A stretch of 64,000 bases of DNA from Mesorhizobium sp. (GCF_004963255.1 NZ_SUGA01000008.1:62001-126000); one strand, 5' to 3'. Numbered from the stretch's first letter, positions 33,227 to 42,493 are shown. Translations and numbers: made by a program. The notes: generated from the sequence alone by a model not told the origin.

Positions 33227-35047
33227 TCAGTTGGGCTTTCGCCACCAGGTCGGCAGCTGATAACCGAATATGGGGGTCTTTTGCGGATGTTCCAGATAGC
33301 TCCAGTAAGCGAGCCATTGCTGGGTGTTGTATTGCATCGGCACGATATAGTAGCCCGAGATCAGAAGGCGATCGAGGACACGGACGGCAGCGACATAGTC
33401 TTCCTTGGTGCGGGCGTTCAGCATCGCGTCGATCGCGGCGTCGATCGCCGGATCGGCGACGCCGGCGAGATTGAACGACCCTTCTGTTTTCGCCGCGACC
33501 GATCCCCAGCGGCCAAGCTGCTCGCTGCCGGGCGACAATGAGTTGCTGAAGCCGCTGGTGCCGATCAGCACCTCGAAGTCGTAACGCTGCTTGCGCGACT
33601 GGATCTGGTCGCCATCGAGCGTGCGGATGCCGACGTCGATACCGATCTTTTCCAGCGTACGCTGGTAGATCGCCGCCAGCCGCTCCTCATCCTGCGATGA
33701 GGTCAGGATCTCGAAGCCGAACGGATTTCCCTGCGGGTCGAGCATCCTGCCGTCCTGGACGCGGAAGCCTGCGCTCCTCAGCAATTCGAAGGCGGCTTTG
33801 AGCACCTTGCGATCCTGGCCCGAACCATCCGTCACGGGCGGCCGCCAGGTGCCGTCCATGACATCGGCAGGCACACGGCCGGGGTAGGGGGCAAGCAGCG
33901 CCTTTTCGCGATCGTCGGCCGGATGGCCGAGCGCGGACAGCTCGGAATTCTGCCAATAGCTCATGGTGCGGTTGAACTTGCCACCGAACAGGTTCTTGTT
34001 CGCCCATTCGAAGTCGTAGAGCATGCCAAGCGCGCGGCGCACGACCGGATTGGCGAATTTCGGCAGCCTGGTGTTGAACAGGAAGCCGGTCACCACCGGG
34101 GGAATGCCGGTGTTGAAATACTCTTCCTTCACATCGCCCTTTCGGAAGGCCGGAAAGTCGATGTCGCGCTCGCGTTTGACCGGATCGGTCTCGTCGTCGA
34201 GGGCGCAGATGCCTTTCTTGAACGCCTCCGTCTTGGCATTGGCGTTGAGAAAATACTCGATGGTGACCTGGTCGAAATTGTCGAAGCCGCGCTTGGACGG
34301 GACGTCCTTGCCCCAATAATCCGGATTGCGCTTGAAGACGATGCGCTGCCCGGGCAACACCTTGTCCACGATGTAGGGGCCGCTGCCGATCAGCGGCTTC
34401 AACGTCGTCTTGTCGAACGTCTCCTTGTCGAAGGCGTGCTTGGGGACGATGGGCGTCAGCGCGACGATCAGCGGGAATTCGCGATTGGCCTTGTCGTTGA
34501 AGGTGAATTTCACGCTGTGCTCGCCGGTCTTCTCCAGCTTGGCGATCATGCTCATGCGGTCGCTATAGGGCGGGCGGCCCTTGTCCTTGAAAACGTCGTA
34601 GGTGAACAGCACGTCCTCCGGCGTCACCGGCTGGCCGTCCGACCATTTTGCATTGGGATTGAGGTGGAACTCGATCGACTTGCGCTCCTGATCCATGTCG
34701 GCGCTCTCGGCAAGCAGGCCGTAAAGGCTGAAAGGCTCGTTATAGTTGCGCTGCATCAGCGGCTCGAAGACGAGATTGCCGTAAACCGTATCGATCATGC
34801 CGCGCGCCGTGGTGCGCAAGCTTTTCAGGATGAAGGGGTTGAGGTTGTCGAAGGAGCCGACGACGCAATAGGTGACGCTTCCGCCTTTCGGCGCGTCCGG
34901 ATTGACGTAGTCGAAATGCTTATAGTCGGGCGGCAGCGCCGGCTCACCCTGCATGGCAATGCCGTGCTTCGGCTCCGATTGCGCCGGAAGGAGCGAAAGA
35001 GCCAGAAACGAGGTCGCGGCGATCAGTTGGACGAGAACGCGGTCCAT
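33227..35047 (-). CDS. Peptide/nickel family periplasmic solute-binding protein (YejA-like)
   Basis: A 606-residue family-5 extracellular solute-binding protein. The signal peptide ends near AQSEPKHG (residue about 24). The mature part begins with MQGEPALPPDYKHFDYVNPDAPKGG, the YejA-type feature distinguishing it from OppA. Family motifs include IEFHLNPNAKWSDGQPVTPEDV, VPKHAF, GSGPYIV and FKRNPDYWG. YejA-type receptors take up peptides such as microcin C with the YejBEF permease and ATPase, which are not in this window. The start at 35047 follows AAGGAG; the extension to 35152 is unsupported. Confidence 0.9.
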   Translation of the reverse strand: MDRVLVQLIAATSFLALSLLPAQSEPKHGIAMQGEPALPPDYKHFDYVNPDAPKGGSVTYCVVGSFDNLNPFILKSLRTTARGMIDTVYGNLVFEPLMQRNYNEPFSLYGLLAESADMDQERKSIEFHLNPNAKWSDGQPVTPEDVLFTYDVFKDKGRPPYSDRMSMIAKLEKTGEHSVKFTFNDKANREFPLIVALTPIVPKHAFDKETFDKTTLKPLIGSGPYIVDKVLPGQRIVFKRNPDYWGKDVPSKRGFDNFDQVTIEYFLNANAKTEAFKKGICALDDETDPVKRERDIDFPAFRKGDVKEEYFNTGIPPVVTGFLFNTRLPKFANPVVRRALGMLYDFEWANKNLFGGKFNRTMSYWQNSELSALGHPADDREKALLAPYPGRVPADVMDGTWRPPVTDGSGQDRKVLKAAFELLRSAGFRVQDGRMLDPQGNPFGFEILTSSQDEERLAAIYQRTLEKIGIDVGIRTLDGDQIQSRKQRYDFEVLIGTSGFSNSLSPGSEQLGRWGSVAAKTEGSFNLAGVADPAIDAAIDAMLNARTKEDYVAAVRVLDRLLISGYYIVPMQYNTQQWLAYWSYLEHPQKTPIFGYQLPTWWRKPN

Positions 35048-35343
35048 GACCGTCTCCTTGCCGGGCGGCTTTGTGATTCGCCATGCACCGTAGAGCATTT
35101 CGCCATCTGATTGAATCGGCGCGCCAACGGGAATCGGGGTCAGCCGCTCCATCGCCGATCGATGCTCGCTCTTGGGGACACGAAACCACCAAGAAATCGC
35201 GGAAACCGGGCTGGATTCGACGCCGCTGGCGGTGTAACACGCGCTCCGAAGTCATCCTGTTGCCTCATTTGGGCAACAGGTAGCTGGACCGCACGGCACG
35301 AAGAAGCCGGTCCCCGGGATCATTTGAGAGGAAAGTGCACCAT

Positions 35344-35964
35344 ATGACGATCAACGCGTACCGCCTTTCGGTGCTGGCCGCAGGCGTGGTCGGCGTTCTG
35401 GGCGCCGGGCTTTTCACTGCCTCGGCCCAACAGCAGCCGCAGATTCCTCAGGGCTGGTTCAAGGCCTGCACCAAGCAGGCAGACGTCGACATCTGCAACG
35501 TGCAGAACATCGTCACCGCCGGCAATGGCCAGCTCGTCACCGGCGTCAGCCTGATCGAGCTCAAGGGCAAGGTGAACCGCAAGGTCTTCCAGGTCACCGT
35601 CCCGACCGGCCGCCTCGTGCCTCCCGGCATCGGCCTGCAGATCGATGGCGGCAAAGCGCAGAAGCTTGACTATGTGATCTGCTTCCCGGACCGCTGCGTC
35701 GCCGAAGTGCCGCTGACGGACCAACTCGTGGCGTCTTTCAAGAAGGGTCAGGCGATTTCGCTGACCTCGATCAACTTCCAGAACCAGCCGAACCCGATCA
35801 AGATCGCGCTCACCGGCTTCAGCGGCGCCTATGACGGCCCGCCGCTGCAGCAGTCGGACATCGAGGATCGGCAGAAGAAGCTGCAGGACTTCGTTGCCAA
35901 GAACAACCAGGATTTCGCCAAGAAGCTCAAGGACGAGCAGGAAAAGGCCAAGACCGCGAACTGA
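35344..35964 (+). CDS. Invasion-associated locus B family protein
   Basis: A 206-residue exported protein of the IalB family. The signal peptide ends near SAQQQPQ (residue about 30). The family pattern is GWFKACTKQADVDICNVQNIV, then VPTGRLVPPGIGLQIDGGKA and YVICFPDRCVAEVPL, with two cysteine pairs. A charged C-terminal tail (residues about 175-206) is coiled-coil-like. IalB was named from Bartonella erythrocyte invasion; in free-living rhizobia the role is unknown. Either ATG 35344 or GTG 35335 could start it, and ATG was chosen. A strong bidirectional terminator follows. Confidence 0.9.
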   Translation: MTINAYRLSVLAAGVVGVLGAGLFTASAQQQPQIPQGWFKACTKQADVDICNVQNIVTAGNGQLVTGVSLIELKGKVNRKVFQVTVPTGRLVPPGIGLQIDGGKAQKLDYVICFPDRCVAEVPLTDQLVASFKKGQAISLTSINFQNQPNPIKIALTGFSGAYDGPPLQQSDIEDRQKKLQDFVAKNNQDFAKKLKDEQEKAKTAN

Positions 35965-35987
35965 TCGCGCAAGCGCGTTTCTCGTGC

Positions 35988-36017
35988 AAAAAAGCGGGGC
36001 AAATGCCCCGCTTTTTT
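35988..36017. terminator. Bidirectional rho-independent terminator between ialB-like and hspQ genes
   Basis: The stem AAAAAAGCGGGGC pairs with GCCCCGCTTTTTT around a 4-base AAAT loop. The A/T tracts at both ends let it work for both convergent genes. Confidence 0.92.
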
Positions 36018-36038
36018 GTTACCTCAAGGCCATCGCAT

Positions 36039-36362
36039 TCAATGCTTCGACTGGCGCTTAGGCTCGTAGCGGCCGTCCGGCAGCTTGTCGAACATCTCAC
36101 CGATCTGCGGATGCCGCACCGGCTCGCCCGACCGGTCCTCGAGCAGGTTCTGCTCGGACACATAGGCGATGTACTCGGTCTCCGAATTTTCCGCCAGAAG
36201 ATGGTAGAAAGGCTGGTCCTTGCGCGGCCGCACGTCAGCGGGAATAGCTTCGTACCATTCGTCGGTGTTGGCGAATTCGGGGTCGACGTCGAAGATCACG
36301 CCGCGAAACGGAAACAGCCTGTGGCGAACCACTTGCCCGATCGAGAATTTGGCCGTTTTCAT
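36039..36362 (-). CDS. hspQ: Heat shock protein HspQ / hemimethylated-DNA-binding domain protein
   Basis: A 107-residue member of the YccV/HspQ family: FSIGQVVRHRLFPFRGVIFDVDPEF at the N-terminus, then the conserved DQPFYHLLAEN and AYVSEQNLL. The family binds hemimethylated DNA in vitro and in enterobacteria acts as a Lon specificity-enhancing factor. The C-terminus (YEPKRQSKH) is basic. ATG at 36362 is chosen, although an upstream GTG at 36374 is an alternative. It converges with the IalB-family gene. Confidence 0.9.
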   Translation of the reverse strand: MKTAKFSIGQVVRHRLFPFRGVIFDVDPEFANTDEWYEAIPADVRPRKDQPFYHLLAENSETEYIAYVSEQNLLEDRSGEPVRHPQIGEMFDKLPDGRYEPKRQSKH

Positions 36363-36573
36363 CGCATTCACCACTCAGGTTCCGAGGCGCCTTCCGTGGC
36401 TGCGCACAGGGCGCCTAAGACCTTGAATTTACACGTCACGCAGCCAAAAATCGACTCCGACTTTCGGCTGGGCCTATTTGGCGCAGGCGCCGCCGCAATT
36501 CAATAGCCAAGTCCTTGACCACGGGCGAAGCAACGGGCTAGCCCGCGCGGGAGTTTTCCCGCCTGAGCGAAAA

Positions 36574-37536
36574 ATGTCTGACGTCATCGGTCTCGTCCTT
36601 CCCTTCTTCGGCATGATCTTCATCGGTTTCCTGGTGGCGCGCATCACCCGGCAACCGCTGGAGGCGCTCGGCTGGATGAACATTTTCATCATCTATGTCG
36701 CGCTGCCGGCGCTGTTCTTCCAACTGCTCGCCAGGACGCCGTTCGAGCGGTTGACGGAATGGAGCTTCATCCTTGGCTCGCTCATCGCCACCTATGCCAT
36801 CTTCACGCTGATGTTCGCCTGGTCGGTTCTCGTCTCCCGCGGCGGCATCGCGCCCGCGACGATCACCGCCCTTGCCGCGGCGTACGGCAACATCGGCTAT
36901 ATGGGGCCAGGTCTTGCCTTGCTGGCGTTCGGCGAGCAGGCGGCGGTTCCCGTGGCGCTGATTTTCTGCTTCGAGAACATCGTGCATTTCACGGTGGCGC
37001 CGATGATGATGGCGCTCTCAGGCAAGGAGAAGGCGCCGCCGCTCCAGCTCGCGCTCGGCGTCGTGAAGAAGATCGCGCTGCACCCCTTCATCATAGCGAC
37101 GGCGCTTGGCGTCGGCGCCGCCTATGTGGAGTTCCACCCGCCGCTGCCAGTTGACCGTTTCCTCGACTATCTCGCCCGCGCGGCCGCGCCTTGCGCCTTG
37201 TTCGCCATGGGCGTGACGCTGGCGCTGAGGCCGCTCAACCGCGTTCCGCACGAGCTGGCATTGATCGCCGGGCTGAAGCTGATCGTCCATCCGCTGCTCT
37301 GCTATGTCGTATTGAGCTGGATCGGCAATTTCTCACCGACCTGGGTCTTTTCGGCGATGCTGCTGGCGGCGCTTCCGACGGCGACCAATGTCTTCGTGAT
37401 CGCGCAGCAGTACGACGTATGGGTGCAGCGCGCTTCGGCCAGCGTGCTGATCACGACATGCTTCTCGGTGGTGACGGTGACCGCGCTGCTCTACGCGATC
37501 CGACACGGAATCCTACCGGCCGACCTCTTTCCGTAA
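36574..37536 (+). CDS. AEC-family transporter (auxin efflux carrier-like)
   Basis: A 320-residue integral membrane protein with about ten helices in two inverted halves. Family landmarks are LPALFFQLLARTPF near residue 47, AYGNIGYMGPGLALL near residue 107, and ALPTATNVFVIAQQY near residue 280. AEC carriers export organic acids or auxin-like compounds; the substrate here is unknown. The start at 36574 (MSDVIGLVLPFFGMIFIGF) begins just before the first helix. The 3' end overlaps the convergent hydroxylase gene by 24 bases. Confidence 0.9.
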   Translation: MSDVIGLVLPFFGMIFIGFLVARITRQPLEALGWMNIFIIYVALPALFFQLLARTPFERLTEWSFILGSLIATYAIFTLMFAWSVLVSRGGIAPATITALAAAYGNIGYMGPGLALLAFGEQAAVPVALIFCFENIVHFTVAPMMMALSGKEKAPPLQLALGVVKKIALHPFIIATALGVGAAYVEFHPPLPVDRFLDYLARAAAPCALFAMGVTLALRPLNRVPHELALIAGLKLIVHPLLCYVVLSWIGNFSPTWVFSAMLLAALPTATNVFVIAQQYDVWVQRASASVLITTCFSVVTVTALLYAIRHGILPADLFP

Positions 37537-38724
37537 GCCGCCGGCAATGGCGCGAAAGCCGCTGCCCGGCCGCAGTCCCTCGCGCATGAAGAAGGCCCGC
37601 AGCGGCGCGAAGCTGCCCAGCGCATTGAGGCCGGCGCTGCGCGCCAGCTGTGCAGGCAGCATGTCGGACAGCAGCGACATGTTGAGCAGGTTCACCGCGC
37701 CGCTGCGCGCCCATATGTCGGGCCGGCGCCTGGTGTCATAGGCGGCAAGACTCCTGCTCGCCCCCGGATCGTCGCGGTTTTCGCTGGCGATTCCAATCAG
37801 ATCGTCGATGTCCCTGATGCCAAGGTTGAGCCCTTGGGCGCCGATTGGAGGAAATACATGCGCCGCCTCGCCGACGAGCGCGACACGATTCTGCGCGAAC
37901 CGGGCGGGCGAAGCCGCCGACAAGGGATAGATTTGGCGACCCGGCTCGACCGAGACCCGGCCAAGCACCGATTGCATCTGGTGCTCGATACGCTCCGACA
38001 GGGTTGCATCATCGAGCGCGGCAAGCTCTTGCGCCGTCTCCGGCTTCACGACCCAGACAAGGCTCGAGCGCCTGCCGGGCAGCGGCACCTGGGTGAACGG
38101 CCCTGTTTCGGTGTGGAACTCGGTCGAAACGAAGCCGTGGTCGCTGCGGTGGCCGAAATTGAGGACAAGCGCCGATTGCGGATAAGGCCGCGCGAAAGCG
38201 CGAATGCCGGCGGCCTCCCGCGCGGGAGACAGGCGCCCGTCGGCGGCGACCGCCAGGGATGCGGAGACTTCGCCGCCTTCGGCCAGCCTTGCACGGGCCT
38301 GGTCGGCGTCGAGGCTCCAGGATTCGACGGTGGATTTCAGCCAATGAATGCCGTCATGCGCTGAAGCCGCCTTGGCGAGGATCGGAATAAGGGCATTGTT
38401 CGGCAGATTGAGGCCGAACTGCTCTTCGCCGATCTCGCTGGCGCGGAAGGTCACGGTTGGGCTGCGGATCAGGCGCCTTGTGGCGTCGACGATGCGCATC
38501 ACCTTGAGCGCCGCGGCCTGCGGCTTGAGCTCGGCAAGGACGCCCAGCCGTTCAAGAACTTTCAGGGCCGGGTTCATGAGGGCAGTGGTGCGGCCGTCGG
38601 TGGTGTTGGCCTCGGGCCCGACCAGCGTCACCTGAAAGCCAGCCTGGGCAAAGCCGAGCGCCGCGATAAGGCCGGCCGGACCGCTGCCGGCAACCAGGAT
38701 GCGGGCTCTGTTGTTATGATCCAC
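37513..38724 (-). CDS. UbiH/UbiF/COQ6-family FAD-dependent hydroxylase, GTG start
   Basis: A 403-residue flavin monooxygenase. The FAD fingerprint ILVAGSGPAGLIAALGFAQAG is near residue 10. The mid motif DGRLSPAREAAGI lies near residue 185. The second FAD motif is ALVGEAAHVFPPIGAQGLNLGIRD near residue 290. These are typical of ubiquinone-ring hydroxylases. The start is GTG at 38722-38724, preceded by GGAAG six bases upstream; the longer TTG start at 38799 is unlikely. The position of ring hydroxylation (C1, C5 or C6) cannot be decided by sequence alone. Its 3' end overlaps the AEC gene. Confidence 0.88.
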   Translation of the reverse strand: MDHNNRARILVAGSGPAGLIAALGFAQAGFQVTLVGPEANTTDGRTTALMNPALKVLERLGVLAELKPQAAALKVMRIVDATRRLIRSPTVTFRASEIGEEQFGLNLPNNALIPILAKAASAHDGIHWLKSTVESWSLDADQARARLAEGGEVSASLAVAADGRLSPAREAAGIRAFARPYPQSALVLNFGHRSDHGFVSTEFHTETGPFTQVPLPGRRSSLVWVVKPETAQELAALDDATLSERIEHQMQSVLGRVSVEPGRQIYPLSAASPARFAQNRVALVGEAAHVFPPIGAQGLNLGIRDIDDLIGIASENRDDPGASRSLAAYDTRRRPDIWARSGAVNLLNMSLLSDMLPAQLARSAGLNALGSFAPLRAFFMREGLRPGSGFRAIAGGLRKEVGR

Positions 38725-38826
38725 GTCATGCTTCCACGTTGGAAGGCGCCCCGTCGGGCCCTTATCCAAGATATAGGTCGGATCAGCCGGCTTGATCAAC
38801 GCGGCGATTCAGCCCATTCGGTTGCC

Positions 38827-39717
38827 ATGAGCGGGGAGCAGCAGGATTTCAATCATCTCGACCGCGCGGGACGCGCGACGGCCGGCGTGGCGCGCAGTCC
38901 GCGCCTTGCGGTGACGCTCACGGTGGGCGTCGCCATCGTCCTTGCATGGCTGCTTCTTGGCGCGATGGCGATCCGCGGCGCTGAAGGCAGCCTTGCCGGC
39001 GGGCCCGGCGATTTGCTGCTCAAGAATCTCCCGAGCCTGCCTTTGCCGGATTTTCTCGACCGGTTCTTTGCTCTCTGCCTTGCGCCGGCGCCGCTTGCCG
39101 GCCCGGATGGCCTGCAGGTACCGGCGCTTGTGCTGATGTGGTTCCTGATGGCGGTTGCGACGATGCTGCCTTCCGCCGCGCCGCTGATCCGCACCTATTG
39201 CGAGATTGCCGACACGGCGAGGATCAAGGGCGAGCCGGTTGTTCATCCGCTGGTGCTCGTTACCGGATACCTCACCACTTGGCTTGGCGCGTCCGCGGCT
39301 TTCGCCGTGCTGACGCTCGTGGTCTACGCTTTTGCCGATTCCGGCCGGATGCTCGATCCCGCAGTCGGTATTGCCGGCGCCGCGGCACTGCTTGTCGCCG
39401 GCCTCTATCAGTTCAGCGGCTTGAAACAGGCGTGCCTGGAAAAATGCCGCAACCCGTTCTCGATGCTGTTCGCCAATTGGAGCGCGAAACCCAGCCGCAT
39501 CTTCAAATTAGGAGTGGAGCAGGGCGTCTGGTGCCTCGGCTGCTGCTGGGCGCTGATGCTGGTGATGTTCGCCGTCGGCGCGATGAATGTCTTCTGGATG
39601 GCGCTGATCGGCCTTTTCACCCTGATCGAAAAACAGACCGCCGGCAGGGTGGCCAGCCGGGTTGCCGGTACGATACTGCTTGTGTGGGCGGCAGCCCTGC
39701 TATTAGTTTCGGCGTAA
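38827..39717 (+). CDS. DUF2182 integral membrane protein
   Basis: A 296-residue membrane protein with about six hydrophobic segments (about 28-50, 98-120, 140-170, 178-195, 232-258 and 262-290). The DUF2182 landmarks are WFLMAVATMLPSAAPL near residue 105 and the cytoplasmic QACLEKCRNPF with Cys203 and Cys207. The family is annotated as predicted metal binding. The next gene, a DUF1326 protein, starts 12 bases after the stop, a pairing seen widely in Proteobacteria. The start at 38827 was chosen because an earlier frame start overlaps the divergent hydroxylase gene. The function is unknown. Confidence 0.87.
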   Translation: MSGEQQDFNHLDRAGRATAGVARSPRLAVTLTVGVAIVLAWLLLGAMAIRGAEGSLAGGPGDLLLKNLPSLPLPDFLDRFFALCLAPAPLAGPDGLQVPALVLMWFLMAVATMLPSAAPLIRTYCEIADTARIKGEPVVHPLVLVTGYLTTWLGASAAFAVLTLVVYAFADSGRMLDPAVGIAGAAALLVAGLYQFSGLKQACLEKCRNPFSMLFANWSAKPSRIFKLGVEQGVWCLGCCWALMLVMFAVGAMNVFWMALIGLFTLIEKQTAGRVASRVAGTILLVWAAALLLVSA

Positions 39718-39729
39718 GGGGAGAATTCG

Positions 39730-40344
39730 ATGACCGACCAAAGCTGGGCGATGAAAGGGGAGCTGGTACTCTCCTGCAATTGCACGGTTTTCTGCCCCTG
39801 CGTGCTGTCGCTCGGCAGCCATCCGCCGACGGAAGGCTACTGCCAGACCTGGGCCGGCTTCCGCATCGATGCCGGCCATTTCGGCGAGACCGACCTTTCC
39901 GGTCTCAATCTCGGCCTGGTCATGGAAATCCCCGGCTATATGAGCCGCGGCAACTGGAGCGCCGGACTGTTCATCGACAAGCGGGCGTCGGTCTATGCGG
40001 TCAAAGCGCTGACCAAGATATTCACTGGAAAGGCCGGCGGCACCACCTCGCTGCTGTCGATCCTTGTCGGGAAATTCCTCGGCGTCGAGCAGGTGCCGAT
40101 CACCTATGAGACGCGCGACAAGACCCGCGTCTTCCAGATACCGAAGATCATCGATGGCGCCGTGACGCCGATCCCCGGCAAGGACCGCGAGAAGAATACG
40201 GTGATCACCAATTCCGAATATTGGATCGCACCGGAAATCATCGTGGCGAAGTCCGACAAGAGCAAGATGCGGGCCTTCGGCCGCAACTGGAATTTTGCCG
40301 GCCGATCGGCCGAAATCTGCAAGCTGGACTGGCGGGGACCGTGA
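39730..40344 (+). CDS. DUF1326 cysteine-rich protein
   Basis: A 204-residue soluble protein. The N-terminal metal-site-like motif CNCTVFCPC puts cysteines at 16, 18, 22 and 24, with a further Cys38 (GYCQTW). The rest is a beta-rich DUF1326 core (GFRIDAGHFGETDLSGLNLGLV). It follows the DUF2182 gene by 12 bases, and its stop overlaps the pcs GTG start (GTGA), so three genes are coupled. A role in metal (for example copper) handling is plausible from the cysteine motif, but is not established. No signal peptide is present. Confidence 0.87.
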   Translation: MTDQSWAMKGELVLSCNCTVFCPCVLSLGSHPPTEGYCQTWAGFRIDAGHFGETDLSGLNLGLVMEIPGYMSRGNWSAGLFIDKRASVYAVKALTKIFTGKAGGTTSLLSILVGKFLGVEQVPITYETRDKTRVFQIPKIIDGAVTPIPGKDREKNTVITNSEYWIAPEIIVAKSDKSKMRAFGRNWNFAGRSAEICKLDWRGP

Positions 40345-41159
40345 GCAAGAACACAACGGCCAGGAAGGCGGCGAAGAAGATCGCGCAGCGGATTCCGTTG
40401 CCGAAGAAGAAGGTGACGTGGCCGCAGGCGCGCGCGTTTTCCGTTCATCTGCTGACCGCGTCAGGATCGTTCCTGGCCTTCCTGTCGCTGGTGGCGGCGA
40501 GCGAGGAACGCTGGACGGCAATGTTCTGGTGGCTGGGGCTGGCGCTGTTCGTCGACGGCATCGACGGGCCGATCGCCCGCAAGCTCGAGGTCAAGGAAAT
40601 CCTGCCGACATGGTCGGGAGAACTCCTCGACAACATCATCGACTACGTCACCTATGTGCTCATCCCGGCCTTCGCACTCTATCAGCGCGGCTTCATGGGC
40701 GAGAATCTCTCTTTCCTGTCGGCGGCCATCATCGTCGTTTCCAGCGCGATCTACTATGCCGACACCGGCATGAAGACGAAGGAGAACTTCTTCAAAGGAT
40801 TCCCGGTCGTCTGGAACATGGTGGTGTTCACGCTCTTCGTCATCGAGCCGGGGCAATGGGTATCGTTCGCCGTGGTGGTGGTTGCCGGCATTTTGACCTT
40901 CCTGCCGATCAACTTCATCCATCCGGTGCGCGTCGTGCGGCTGAGGCCGGTCAATCTTGGCATGACGCTCTTGTGGTGCGCCTTCGGCGCGCTGGCGCTG
41001 GCGCAGGCAGCGCTTGCCGCCTTCTACGACAAGATCGGCGTGCTGGGAGAACAGGTCAGCGACTTCACCAAGATCGGCATCACGATCACCGGCCTCTATC
41101 TCGCCTGCATAGGCGGCATCATGCAGATGTTCCCCAATCTGGGCGCCAGAAAACCCTGA
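40341..41159 (+). CDS. pcs: Phosphatidylcholine synthase (Pcs), GTG start
   Basis: A 272-residue CDP-alcohol phosphotransferase that joins choline directly to CDP-diacylglycerol, the one-step route found in rhizobia and Brucella. The active-site motif is DGPIARKLEVKEILPTWSGE followed by LLDNIID, that is DGx2ARx12Gx3Dx3D, the spacing typical of Pcs. About eight membrane helices follow. The start is GTG at 40341-40343, overlapping the previous stop and preceded by GGGG; the frame upstream to 40221 lies within the DUF1326 gene. It is probably transcribed with DUF2182 and DUF1326. Confidence 0.93.
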   Translation: MSKNTTARKAAKKIAQRIPLPKKKVTWPQARAFSVHLLTASGSFLAFLSLVAASEERWTAMFWWLGLALFVDGIDGPIARKLEVKEILPTWSGELLDNIIDYVTYVLIPAFALYQRGFMGENLSFLSAAIIVVSSAIYYADTGMKTKENFFKGFPVVWNMVVFTLFVIEPGQWVSFAVVVVAGILTFLPINFIHPVRVVRLRPVNLGMTLLWCAFGALALAQAALAAFYDKIGVLGEQVSDFTKIGITITGLYLACIGGIMQMFPNLGARKP

Positions 41160-41289
41160 TCCTGGATCAGGATATTTTTGGTCGAATGGCCATCCTGACC
41201 TAGCTATCTATCGGCGCATGATCTTCCGAACATCGGCGCTCCCTTTCGGGGTCATGCTCCAGTCTACGTATCCTTCAGAGAGTTGAGCG

Positions 41290-42267
41290 ATGTCCAAGGC
41301 AATCCGCATCCACGCCCATGGCGGCCCCGAAGTCCTGGCCTATGAAGATGCCGATCCCGGCCAGCCGGGAGAAGGCCAGATCCTGATCCGACACACGGCC
41401 ATCGGCCTCAACTTCATCGACGTCTACCACCGCTCGGGGCTTTACCCGCCACCCGGCGGCTTCCCGCTGATCCCGGGCGGCGAGGCAGCGGGCGTCGTGC
41501 TGGCGCTCGGCACCGGTGTCGACTGGCTGAAGCCCGGCGACCGTATCGCCTATGCAGTCAATGTCGGCGCCTATAGTGAGCAGCGCGTGATCGCAGCCGA
41601 CCGCGTGGTCAAGGTGCCGGACGGCATCAGCGACGAGCAGGCTGCGGCGATGATGCTGAAGGGCATGACGGCGGAATATCTGTTGCGCCGTACCTTCCCG
41701 GTCAAGGCCGGCGACACGATCCTCTACCATGCGGCGGCCGGCGGCGTCGGCCTGATCCTCGGCCAATGGGCAAAGCATCTCGGCGCGACGGTTATCGGCA
41801 CCGCGAGCTCCTCCGACAAGATCGAGCTCGCCCGGGCGCATGGCTTCGATCATGTCATCAACTACAAGGAGCAGGATTTCGTCGCCGGCGTCGCGGCGCT
41901 CACCGGCGGGAAGAAATGCGACGTCGTCTACGATTCCGTCGGCGCCGACACTTTTCCCGCCTCGCTCGATTGCCTGCGGCCGCTCGGCATGTTCGTCAGC
42001 TTCGGCTCGTCGTCGGGACCGGTCCCGCCTTTCCCCATGTCGCTTCTCGCGCAGAAAGGCTCGCTCTATGCGACCCGGCCGACGCTGTTCGTCTACAACG
42101 CCAGACGCGAGGATCTGGTGAGGTCGGCCGAAGCGCTTTTCGACGTGGTCAAGAGCGGCGCCGTCGAGATCAAGATCAACCAGCGCTACGCGCTGAAGGA
42201 CGCGGGAAAGGCGCAAGCTGATCTCGAAGCCCGCAAGACGACGGGCACGACCGTTCTCATTCCTTAA
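41290..42267 (+). CDS. NADPH:quinone oxidoreductase (zinc-independent MDR family)
   Basis: A 325-residue medium-chain dehydrogenase/reductase of the quinone-oxidoreductase group. The N-terminal half has FIDVYHRSGLYPPPGGFPLIPGGEAAG. The nucleotide-binding motif AAAGGVGLILGQWAKHLGA lies near residue 150. The expected zinc ligands of alcohol dehydrogenases are absent, as in Qor. The enzyme would reduce quinones with NADPH. The ATG at 41290 follows GAGAG. It is monocistronic between pcs and the nucleoside ABC operon. Confidence 0.92.
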   Translation: MSKAIRIHAHGGPEVLAYEDADPGQPGEGQILIRHTAIGLNFIDVYHRSGLYPPPGGFPLIPGGEAAGVVLALGTGVDWLKPGDRIAYAVNVGAYSEQRVIAADRVVKVPDGISDEQAAAMMLKGMTAEYLLRRTFPVKAGDTILYHAAAGGVGLILGQWAKHLGATVIGTASSSDKIELARAHGFDHVINYKEQDFVAGVAALTGGKKCDVVYDSVGADTFPASLDCLRPLGMFVSFGSSSGPVPPFPMSLLAQKGSLYATRPTLFVYNARREDLVRSAEALFDVVKSGAVEIKINQRYALKDAGKAQADLEARKTTGTTVLIP

Positions 42268-42283
42268 GCCACCTGCCGTGTTT

Positions 42284-42325
42284 TTCAGCGACTTGCCGTG
42301 CCCGAAGGCACGGCTTGCCTGAAAA
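42284..42325. promoter_or_regulatory. Two-tier hairpin after the quinone-oxidoreductase gene
   Basis: The inner perfect stem GCCGTGCC and GGCACGGC (42295-42314, CGAA loop) is enclosed by an outer TTTTCAG/CTGAAAA stem. It lies between the Qor stop (42267) and the ABC operon start (42494). Without a T-run after the stem it is not a clean terminator; a folded RNA role is possible. Confidence 0.45.
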
Positions 42326-42493
42326 GCGCTGTGGATTTGCCACTGTTCTCAAGAGGTCTATCTTAGCCCTTGAGTTTCCGCTGAAATTCTTGAAGCTCTT
42401 TCAAGTTGGGTGCTGCTTTCCGATGGGAGCCGGCCGCGCATACCATGCTTTCGGGAACACAGAACATATCCGGTAAGCCGGATGGGAGGCACT

